Origin: CBDVBD01 sp965372135
GTDB taxonomy: Bacteria; Electryoneota; RPQS01; CBDVBD01
Assembly: GCA_965372135.1 (NCBI GenBank)
Contig: CBDVBD010000060.1
Location: forward strand, 1 to 16,732
Direction of reading: 5' to 3'
Length of the DNA stretch: 16,732 nucleotides
The position numbers were made by a program, and so were the translations under genes. Under the pieces are notes generated by a model. It did no database searches. It worked only from the letters and a program-made list of their open reading frames with translations, and had not been told where the DNA came from. Of the stretch, positions 6,800 to 12,529 are shown piece after piece; position 1 is the first letter of the stretch, and every line of letters starts with the position of its first letter.

Positions 6800-8940
6800 A
6801 GAGATACAGTTCAGTTTTGAGGATTAATTTACTGCTGCTATGCACCACCATTCTGTCTGCCCAGCCGATACAGATCCACAACCACGATATTACCCTGCGC
6901 CTTAAGCTATCCGATCACGAGGTGGTGGGAGTGGACCACATGTCGATTAGCGCAGTGGACGTGCCGGATATGACGCTTATCCTGAATAAGGATTTCCAGG
7001 TGCACCATGTTAAGGTGGAGGGCGCTGATGTGGATTTCAAAATCCTCAAACAAGTAACCGCCCGTGATTTTGGGTTGCTGCCGGATGAGAATAAAGAAGA
7101 ATATTATTCCCGGGCGCAAGGGATACGAATCATCCTCCCCAATCGTATAACCTATAGGGAAGTGATGGCGGTGGAAATCGCTTACAGCGGTATAATGTAT
7201 GACACGGTCAGTGCCTCAGAGTTTTCCCGCACTACCGTCAAAAATCAAACCATCGGTATCGTGGGGACCGAAGGGGTGTTTCTGACCCCATCGGGAATAT
7301 TCTATCCCACTTTTCCGGAGGGGATGTCGGTGTACCGCCTGTCAACGGCGCTGCCCAAACCGTATGAATGCGTCACACAGGGACGCCGTACTCAGCGCAT
7401 CGAATCCACGGATAGCGTCTGGACCGTGTGGGAATCGGTACATCAGTCGGACGGCATCCACCTGATCGCCGGACAATATGACGTGGGCGAACATCAATCC
7501 GGCGATCTGATGATTTATACCTTCCTGACTCCGGGGAACAGCCGGTATGCCGATATGTACGTACCGATGATTAAAGAATACATCAAGCTCTACGAAAACT
7601 TGATCGGTCAGTATCCCTATTCCAAATTCGCATTGGTGGAGAACTTCTTCGAAACTGGCTACGGAATGCCCAGCTACACCCTACTGGGACCGACAGTCAT
7701 GGCGATGCCGTTTGTGATGAAGGTATCGCTGCCACACGAAATCCTGCACAATTGGTGGGGAAACGGCGTGTTCGTGGATTATCAGGAAGGGAACTGGTGC
7801 GAGGGCTTGACCTCCTACATGTCCAACTACTATATCAAGGAACAGGAGGGAGCTGATGTTGCGAAAGACTACCGCCGTAACGCCTGCCGTGACTATACCA
7901 GCTATGTGGATGAAGGAAACGATTACCCCCTGGTGGACTTCGTATCACGGGTGGAAGCCAGCGACCGAGCCATTGGATATGGGAAATGCATGATGGTGTT
8001 CCATGGACTGCGCATGATGGCGGGCGATGAATCCTTCTATGAAGCGTTGCGGTACGTGTATCGTGAAAAGCTGTTCCAACCTGCGACATGGCACGATTTC
8101 CGAGCTGCATTCGAATGGGTGGCGGGGGAAGACCTCGGTTGGTATTTCGATCAATGGGTGTATAAGGAAGGCGGTCCGAAGATTTCCTTAGGGGAAGTCA
8201 GCCAGACTGCGGAAGGACCCATGGTGAAGGTCACTGCGGAAATCAGCCAATCGAAACCCGTGTTCCGGCTGCAGGTGCCGGTGGTGGTGACCACGGAAAC
8301 CGAAACCTTCCGTTCCCTGTTCAACATCACCCAGGAACACCAGATGATTACCATGGAAGTGGACGACACTCCAACATCGTTGGCAGTGGACCCTGATTTC
8401 GATGTGTTCCGCCGGTTGGATATGATGGAATTGCCGCCCACCGTTGCCCGGGTATACGGTGATGAAGAGTTGCTGGTCGTGCTACCCTCAAATGCTCCGG
8501 ATGTGTTAAATGACGCTTACCAGGAAGTGGCGAATGTGCTCACCCGCACCGGTGACGCAACCACGGTCACTGACGCGCAATTGACCAATGGGCAAATTAA
8601 GAACCATTCCTTGTTCCTGCTGGGTTCAACTCGGGAAAATACCGCTTATGAACGGTTAAAGTTGGCTGAAGACCGATTCCAGCTATCACCAGCGGGAATC
8701 ATGATCGGGGAAGACCGGTATGCGACACTTGATGTGGCGGTGGCAGTGGTCACCGAACACCCCAAGCGGGTCGATAAAATCGTAGCATTCCTGTTCGGGA
8801 GTGACCCGGATGCCATCCAAAATGCCGGCAGGAAGCTACCCCATTACGGGAAATATAGCTGGGTGACATTCCAGGGAACCAAGCGATGGGAACGGGGAAC
8901 CTGGGACGCCGCCCACAGCCCCTTGAAACATAATTTCTAA
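6796..8940 (+). CDS. Secreted M1-like zinc metallopeptidase with variant active site
   Basis: The product is 714 residues from the ATG at 6796, which follows GAGGA (6785-6789) by 6 nt and opens a clear signal peptide (MKRYSSVLRINLLLLCTTILSA). A beta-rich N-terminal domain precedes the gluzincin core: HEILH (314-318) in HEILHNWWGN, with the third zinc ligand Glu336 in NWCEGLTSY. This gives HExxH-X17-E rather than the usual X18. The transition-state Tyr is probably Y395 in GYGKCMMVF, matching the YxKG block. In place of the aminopeptidase GxMEN motif stands GYGMPSY (288-294), so the Glu that binds the free N-terminus is absent. A C-terminal segment (about 560-700) with LLGSTRENTAYERLKL lies outside the peptidase fold. 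It is predicted periplasmic or exported. It could be an endopeptidase or a peptidase of another specificity. Confidence 0.82.
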   Translation: MKRYSSVLRINLLLLCTTILSAQPIQIHNHDITLRLKLSDHEVVGVDHMSISAVDVPDMTLILNKDFQVHHVKVEGADVDFKILKQVTARDFGLLPDENKEEYYSRAQGIRIILPNRITYREVMAVEIAYSGIMYDTVSASEFSRTTVKNQTIGIVGTEGVFLTPSGIFYPTFPEGMSVYRLSTALPKPYECVTQGRRTQRIESTDSVWTVWESVHQSDGIHLIAGQYDVGEHQSGDLMIYTFLTPGNSRYADMYVPMIKEYIKLYENLIGQYPYSKFALVENFFETGYGMPSYTLLGPTVMAMPFVMKVSLPHEILHNWWGNGVFVDYQEGNWCEGLTSYMSNYYIKEQEGADVAKDYRRNACRDYTSYVDEGNDYPLVDFVSRVEASDRAIGYGKCMMVFHGLRMMAGDESFYEALRYVYREKLFQPATWHDFRAAFEWVAGEDLGWYFDQWVYKEGGPKISLGEVSQTAEGPMVKVTAEISQSKPVFRLQVPVVVTTETETFRSLFNITQEHQMITMEVDDTPTSLAVDPDFDVFRRLDMMELPPTVARVYGDEELLVVLPSNAPDVLNDAYQEVANVLTRTGDATTVTDAQLTNGQIKNHSLFLLGSTRENTAYERLKLAEDRFQLSPAGIMIGEDRYATLDVAVAVVTEHPKRVDKIVAFLFGSDPDAIQNAGRKLPHYGKYSWVTFQGTKRWERGTWDAAHSPLKHNF

Positions 8941-8972
8941 TATCGATTAAATATCAGAGATCGAGGTAAACG

Positions 8973-9305
8973 ATGAGTTTCTGTCCTGAATGTCGTGTAG
9001 AATATTTGCCTGAAATTACAAAATGTCCGGATTGTGGAGCGCAACTGGTGGACGAATTGCCGGACTTCCCGGACGTGGAATGGGTGGCGCTGCCCAGTGT
9101 CTCCGGCGTGGTGTACGCCCAGATGATCAAAGGCGCATTAGAGAAATTGGACATCCCGAGCTATGTCCAATCGCTATGGTCATCCGGCGGATTGGGCGTA
9201 ATCAGCTCCACATCCATGCCCGGCATGACCGCCAAAGTCATGGTTCCCAAACCCGAATACGACCGAGCGCTTGAAGTACAAGAAAGCATGATCGATCACG
9301 AATAA
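8973..9305 (+). CDS. Zinc-ribbon plus DUF2007-like protein, first copy
   Basis: The product is 110 residues. A four-cysteine zinc ribbon (C4, C7, C18, C21: CPEC and CPDC) is followed by LVDELPDFPDVEWVALPSV and a DUF2007-like ferredoxin-type fold that ends in KVMVPKPEYDRALEVQ. This architecture is common in small cytoplasmic proteins sometimes labelled 'putative signal transducing', whose role is unknown. GAGGT at 8963-8967 supports the ATG at 8973. It is the first of two tandem paralogues; relative to the second it has an extra Ser/Gly-rich loop (SLWSSGGLGVISSTSMPG) in the middle. Confidence 0.78.
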   Translation: MSFCPECRVEYLPEITKCPDCGAQLVDELPDFPDVEWVALPSVSGVVYAQMIKGALEKLDIPSYVQSLWSSGGLGVISSTSMPGMTAKVMVPKPEYDRALEVQESMIDHE

Positions 9306-9318
9306 AACCTTTTTTGTC

Positions 9319-9333
9319 GAATCCGTGGGATTC
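9319..9333. repeat. Small inverted repeat between tandem paralogues
   Basis: GAATCC (9319-9324), loop GTG, GGATTC (9328-9333) lie after a T-run at 9310-9315. The T-run precedes the stem, so it does not look like a plus-strand terminator. Confidence 0.35.
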
Positions 9334-9374
9334 AGAAATTGAATCCCGGACCTGAATTAACGGAGGAGGTTGTC

Positions 9375-9677
9375 ATGCGATACTGTCAAAGTTGTAAGGT
9401 AGTGTATCCTCAGGAAATGATACGGTGCCCTGTCTGTGATGTGGATTTGGCGGATGAGCTTCCCGGTGCCTCAACAATCGAATGGGTTTCCCTGCCGAAA
9501 ATTCCCGGGCTTATGGAAGCGCACCGGATTACCGATGAACTGGATCGGGCGGACATCCCTTGCTACATCGACATGCCGGACGTGTTGGCGACCATAATGG
9601 TGCCAAAGAATAAATACGAGCATGCCTTGGAAATCCAGCAGAGTGTGACGGGTGAAGACAGTTATCACACCAGATGA
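9375..9677 (+). CDS. Zinc-ribbon plus DUF2007-like protein, second copy
   Basis: The product is 100 residues from the ATG at 9375, which has a strong ribosome-binding site (GGAGGAGG at 9362-9369, 5 nt upstream). The in-frame ATG at 9339 would add 12 residues ahead of the ribosome-binding site and is rejected. The cysteines C4, C7, C18 and C21 have exactly the spacing of the first copy. LADELPGASTIEWVSLPKIPG and the final IMVPKNKYEHALEIQ also align with it. The long internal loop of the first copy is missing. The pair probably arose by tandem duplication and may form one transcript leading into enolase, which starts 20 nt after the stop. Confidence 0.78.
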   Translation: MRYCQSCKVVYPQEMIRCPVCDVDLADELPGASTIEWVSLPKIPGLMEAHRITDELDRADIPCYIDMPDVLATIMVPKNKYEHALEIQQSVTGEDSYHTR

Positions 9678-9697
9678 AAAACTAACAGGAAATTTTC

Positions 9698-10975
9698 ATG
9701 ACCAATATTATGGACGTTTTCGGGAGGGAAGTGTTGGATTCGCGGGGGAATCCTACGGTGGAAGTGGAAGTGGTGCTGGATTCGGGAGTGATGGGACGCG
9801 CTATCGTGCCGTCTGGAGCCAGCACCGGTGAACATGAAGCACTGGAGTTGCGCGACGGTGACAGCGAGCGTTACTTGGGCAAAGGCGTCCGGAAAGCAGT
9901 GGAAAATATTAACTTGGAGATCGGACCCAAGCTGGTCGGCAAGGACGCGTCTTACCAGATGGAGATCGACCGCAATCTGTGCGAATTTGACGGCACCTCC
10001 GGAAAATCCAAATTGGGCGCCAATGCCATTCTTGGGGTATCCATGGCGGTATGCCGTGCCGCTGCTGCTGCGGTGGACTTGCCGTTGTATCACTACATCG
10101 GCGGGATCGGAGCCTGTACTCTTCCCGTCCCCATGATGAACGTAATCAACGGCGGTGAACACGCCGATAACACCCTCGATATCCAGGAATTCATGATCGT
10201 CCCCCGCGGAGCCCCAAACTTCAGCGAAGCGCTGCGGATGGGTGCGGAAACCTTCCATACCCTGAAAAAAGTATTGAATTCTAAGGGGTTATCGACCGGC
10301 GTGGGTGACGAAGGCGGGTTTGCCCCCAACCTAAAAACCAACGCGCAAGCCATCGACTTGATCCTGGAAGCGGTGGAGCAGGCAGGATACAAACCCGGTG
10401 AGGATATCTATATCGCCCTGGACGCCGCCGCCAACAGCTTCTACCAGGAAGAAACCAAGAAATACCGGCTGGCAAGCGACAAACAGGAATTAAGCGCCGA
10501 AGCGATGGTGGAATATTATGGCGCCTTGGTGGACAAATATCCCATCATCTCCATCGAAGACCCCATGGATGAAAACGACTGGGTGGGATGGGAATTGATT
10601 ACCCGGGAACTGGGCTCGAAAATCCAAATAGTGGGCGATGATGTGTTTGTGACCAATCCTACACGGCTGGCAAAAGGTATCAACGAAGGCATCGCCAATG
10701 CTATCCTGATTAAATTGAACCAAATCGGCACCGTGTCCGAAACCCTGGAAACCATGCTCCTGGCGTACCGGAACGGGTACAAATGTGTGGTGTCCCACCG
10801 TAGCGGTGAAACCGAAGACACCACTATCGCCGACCTGGCGGTCGCCACCAATTGCGGGCAGATCAAGACCGGTTCCTTGAGCCGTACAGACCGTGTCGCT
10901 AAATACAACCGACTGCTGCGGATCGAAGAAGAGTTAGGCGCCGACAGCCGCTATTACGGCACCATCTGGAAATAA
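9698..10975 (+). CDS. eno: Enolase
   Basis: The product is 425 residues, normal length. It interconverts 2-phosphoglycerate and phosphoenolpyruvate in cytoplasmic glycolysis and gluconeogenesis. The N-terminus has GREVLDSRGNPTVE and PSGASTGEHEA. Catalytic Glu205 sits in VGDEGGFAP and Lys339 in ILIKLNQIG. The magnesium ligands are Asp242 (ALDAAAN), Glu287 (SIEDP) and Asp314 (VGDD). The phosphate-binding SHRSGETED block is at about 366-374. The ATG at 9698 follows AGGA (9687-9690). It lies between the DUF2007 pair and a FtsB-like gene; eno next to ftsB is a recurrent arrangement in bacteria. Confidence 0.98.
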   Translation: MTNIMDVFGREVLDSRGNPTVEVEVVLDSGVMGRAIVPSGASTGEHEALELRDGDSERYLGKGVRKAVENINLEIGPKLVGKDASYQMEIDRNLCEFDGTSGKSKLGANAILGVSMAVCRAAAAAVDLPLYHYIGGIGACTLPVPMMNVINGGEHADNTLDIQEFMIVPRGAPNFSEALRMGAETFHTLKKVLNSKGLSTGVGDEGGFAPNLKTNAQAIDLILEAVEQAGYKPGEDIYIALDAAANSFYQEETKKYRLASDKQELSAEAMVEYYGALVDKYPIISIEDPMDENDWVGWELITRELGSKIQIVGDDVFVTNPTRLAKGINEGIANAILIKLNQIGTVSETLETMLLAYRNGYKCVVSHRSGETEDTTIADLAVATNCGQIKTGSLSRTDRVAKYNRLLRIEEELGADSRYYGTIWK

Positions 10976-10984
10976 CCATATTAT

Positions 10985-11008
10985 GGAGTGCGGTAGCTTG
11001 CTACCGCA
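10985..11008. repeat. GGAGTGCG/CTTG-loop hairpin, copy 1
   Basis: The leader GGAGTGCG (10985-10992) runs into the hairpin TGCGGTAG (10989-10996), loop CTTG, CTACCGCA (11001-11008). The 8-bp stem is perfect. It lies 10 nt after the enolase stop and is followed by TTGTT, so it may also end enolase transcription. The same leader and loop recur at 11377 and 12245 with different stems. Confidence 0.8.
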
Positions 11009-11013
11009 TTGTT

Positions 11014-11048
11014 CCCGCCAGGTTTCAAGCTAAGAGTAACCTGGCGGG
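11014..11048. repeat. 13-nt-loop palindrome, copy B, abutting the FtsB-like start
   Basis: CCCGCCAGGTT (11014-11024), a 13-nt loop TCAAGCTAAGAGT, and AACCTGGCGGG (11038-11048) form a perfect 11-bp stem. It ends 2 nt before the ATG at 11051, so the only purine-rich sequence that could act as ribosome-binding site (GGCGGG) lies inside the stem. Confidence 0.82.
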
Positions 11049-11050
11049 CG

Positions 11051-11371
11051 ATGAATCCAATGCGCATCCTCAGAAGCAAAGACGGAAAAATCCAACCCTG
11101 GCGGGTGGGGGTAGCTGTCCTGGTGATTGCGGGGATATTGATCCCCTTCTGCACTGGGTCGCGGGGGTTGTTTACCCTGATCCGGCTGTACCGGGACGTC
11201 AACCGCATGGAGCAGAAGATGGAGCAGACCACTCAGGAAAATATCGCCATCACCGACACCATTCAGGCACTGGAATCCGGCGATCCGGTGGCGTTAGAAT
11301 TAGAAGCGCGCAAACTGGGGATGATCAAACCCGGCGAAACCATCTACCGCGTTGTCCCGGAATCACCGTAA
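11051..11371 (+). CDS. FtsB/DivIC-like cell division protein
   Basis: The product is 106 residues, the usual size. A short basic cytoplasmic N-terminus is followed by one membrane segment (about residues 19-36, GVAVLVIAGILIPF), then a coiled-coil stretch with Glu/Gln/Met heptads (RDVNRMEQKMEQTTQENIAI). The C-terminal ARKLGMIKPGETIYRVV block is typical of FtsB/DivIC septum-formation proteins. These bridge FtsL and FtsQ in the divisome. The position right after enolase supports the call. The start is uncertain: the ATG at 11051 overlaps the edge of a repeat (ATGAAT follows another copy of the repeat too), and the in-frame ATG at 11060 gives MRILRSKDGK, which is equally plausible. An upstream in-frame start at 11009 would translate the repeat and is rejected. 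Confidence 0.8.
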   Translation: MNPMRILRSKDGKIQPWRVGVAVLVIAGILIPFCTGSRGLFTLIRLYRDVNRMEQKMEQTTQENIAITDTIQALESGDPVALELEARKLGMIKPGETIYRVVPESP

Positions 11372-11376
11372 ACTTT

Positions 11377-11419
11377 GGAGTGCGCAAGTCCCAAAGACCC
11401 CTAAGTGGCTTGCTTGCGC
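11377..11419. repeat. GGAGTGCG/CTTG-loop hairpin, copy 2, interrupted by 20 nt
   Basis: The leader GGAGTGCG (11377-11384) and left arm TGCGCAAG (11381-11388) are separated from CTTGCTTGCGC (11409-11419) by the 20 nt TCCCAAAGACCCCTAAGTGG (11389-11408). Removing those 20 nt restores exactly the intact copy at 12250-12267. Confidence 0.75.
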
Positions 11420-11420
11420 G

Positions 11421-11442
11421 AGCGCCCCTAAGGGCGCTTTTT
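11421..11442 (+). terminator. Rho-independent terminator after the FtsB-like gene
   Basis: AGCGCCC (11421-11427), loop CTAA, GGGCGCT (11432-11438) form a 7-bp GC-rich stem followed directly by a T-run (11438-11442). It lies 50 nt after the stop codon and probably ends the DUF2007-eno-ftsB transcript. Confidence 0.72.
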
Positions 11443-11476
11443 AGGTCGGGTTCCAAACGTAGCGTAACCTGGCGGG
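11442..11476. repeat. 13-nt-loop palindrome, copy C
   Basis: TAGGTCGGGTT (11442-11452), a 13-nt loop CCAAACGTAGCGT, and AACCTGGCGGG (11466-11476). The inner GGGTT/AACCT arms pair through one G-U wobble. Like copy B it is followed closely by ATGAAT. Confidence 0.72.
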
Positions 11477-11712
11477 TATGAATAGCACCACGGCATTATG
11501 GAGTGCAGCAGCCTCCCGTACTCGATACGGGATACCGCATTAAGAATAACACCACAATTCATTGTGGTGATAATGAGCAAATAACCAATATTCCCTAACC
11601 GCTTCAGCGGTTTACCCTTATAATGGCGGGTATCTTAACCGTCATTGCGCATTCGGCAAATGCCGAATGCGATCCTAACATTCTTTCTTTCAAACTTTCA
11701 CACTTTCAAACT

Positions 11713-12240
11713 ATGAATCCCCCCCGCATCCTAATCACCGGCAAACCGGGTGTCGGCAAAACCACCGTAATACAAAAGGTGCTGAAAGAACTACCGGTAT
11801 CGACCGGAGGATTCTACACCGAGGAGATCAGAGAAAAAGGCGCCAGGGTAGGATTCCGGCTGAAAACCCTGGATGGGCGGGAAGGCATCTTGGCACATGT
11901 GGATTCCGATTCCCCCTACCGGGTATCGAAATACGGCGTAGAGGTTAAAGCCTTCGAGGACATTGCAGTGCCGGCGTTGGAGGAAGCCCTGAAACGCGAC
12001 CAACTGCTGGTGATGGACGAACTGGGGCGGATGGAGTTGTTCAGCAAATTGTTCCAACAGACCGTACACCGCATCTTGGAACATCCCGTACCGGTATTAG
12101 CGGTGATCCAGGACCGCCGTAATCCGTTCTTGGACGCCATCCGCCTGCGCAACGACGTCACCCTCATCCGCATTACCGACAAAAACCGCAACCAGGTAGT
12201 AGCGGAAATCGCTAATAAATTCAAGGAGTATTTCCCATAA
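11713..12240 (+). CDS. THEP1-family nucleoside-triphosphatase
   Basis: The product is 175 residues, matching the roughly 175-190 of THEP1/NTPase_1 proteins, cytoplasmic P-loop enzymes that hydrolyse ATP, GTP and other NTPs; their physiological role is poorly known. Walker A is GKPGVGKTT (10-18). The TGGFYTEEIRE block (about 31-41) and GFRLKTLDGREGILAH are characteristic of this family. Walker B is LLVMDELGRME (98-108). The ATG at 11713 directly precedes the beta strand RILITG; an in-frame ATG at 11623 would translate a palindrome and is rejected. No Shine-Dalgarno is visible upstream. Both flanks are palindrome-rich gene-free DNA, so it appears to be a single-gene unit. Confidence 0.87.
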   Translation: MNPPRILITGKPGVGKTTVIQKVLKELPVSTGGFYTEEIREKGARVGFRLKTLDGREGILAHVDSDSPYRVSKYGVEVKAFEDIAVPALEEALKRDQLLVMDELGRMELFSKLFQQTVHRILEHPVPVLAVIQDRRNPFLDAIRLRNDVTLIRITDKNRNQVVAEIANKFKEYFP

Positions 12241-12244
12241 CTTT

Positions 12245-12343
12245 GGAGTGCGCAAGCTTGCTTGCGCTTTGTTTTCGGGAAGCTTGCTTCCCGTCCCCCC
12301 GAAGCAAGCCTCGGGGAAGAAAGGCGCCCTTGAGGACGCACTC
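12245..12343. repeat. Composite palindromic element with GAGTGCG/CGCACTC ends
   Basis: GGAGTGCG (12245-12252) opens copy 3 of the CTTG hairpin: GCGCAAG (12250-12256), CTTG, CTTGCGC (12261-12267). A second CTTG hairpin follows: CGGGAAG (12276-12282), CTTG, CTTCCCG (12287-12293). Then comes CCCCGA/TCGGGG (12297-12302 and 12311-12316, 8-nt loop). The element closes with CGCACTC (12337-12343), the exact inverse of GAGTGCG at 12246-12252. It starts 4 nt after the THEP1 stop. No transposase is encoded. Confidence 0.65.
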
Positions 12344-12361
12344 TATAAAAACAACCCTATT

Positions 12362-12464
12362 TGTCATCCCGCACTTGCTGCGGAATCCCAGAAAGCCTGT
12401 CCGCCCACCGGCGGATCATTGCGAATCCCGACTGGTCGGGATAGCTTGTCCCGCCCTTGCGGGA
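12362..12464. repeat. Second block of tandem short palindromes
   Basis: Four hairpins stand in a row: CCGCA/TGCGG (12369-12383, loop CTTGC, inside a GTCATCCCGC...GCGGAATCC context common in bacterial intergenic repeats); CCGCC/GGCGG (12401-12414, loop CACC); ATCCCGAC/GTCGGGAT (12425-12442, loop TG); and TCCCGC/GCGGGA (12449-12464, loop CCTT). The region 12465-12518 shows no further clear structure. Confidence 0.68.
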
Positions 12465-12529
12465 TGGCAATCTCATCCAATCCCCTTGATCCTGAAATTC
12501 CCACCACAGGGGTAACGTGGAGGTGGATC

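Larger units (their letters stand above)
11372..11712. repeat. 341-bp gene-free region packed with short palindromes
   Basis: No credible gene lies here. In order it holds: the interrupted CTTG hairpin (11377-11419); a terminator-like hairpin (11421-11442); 13-nt-loop palindrome copy C (11442-11476); GGAGTGCA (11500-11507); TCCCGTA/TACGGGA (11514-11532, loop CTCGA); CACCACAAT/ATTGTGGTG (11550-11569, loop TC); AACCGCT/AGCGGTT (11597-11612, loop TC); CGCATTCGGCA/TGCCGAATGCG (11648-11671, loop AA); and a CTTTCAAACTTTCAC-type direct repeat (about 11684-11711). Confidence 0.78.

Noticed and set aside
11623..11712. 30-residue N-terminal extension of the THEP1 protein
   Set aside because: It reads through a perfect 11-bp palindrome and a TTTCA repeat; the family begins just before the P-loop strand at 11713.
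11372..11712. CRISPR array
   Set aside because: The repeated units are palindromes of differing sequence and irregular spacing; there is no constant repeat with unique spacers and no cas gene.
12248..12529. 94-residue N-terminal extension of the propeller protein
   Set aside because: It translates straight through palindromes and would bury the clear signal peptide and the GGAGGT-supported start at 12530.
12241..12529. Small protein genes in the palindrome block before the propeller gene
   Set aside because: The open frames there consist of translated hairpins with no domain or conserved character.
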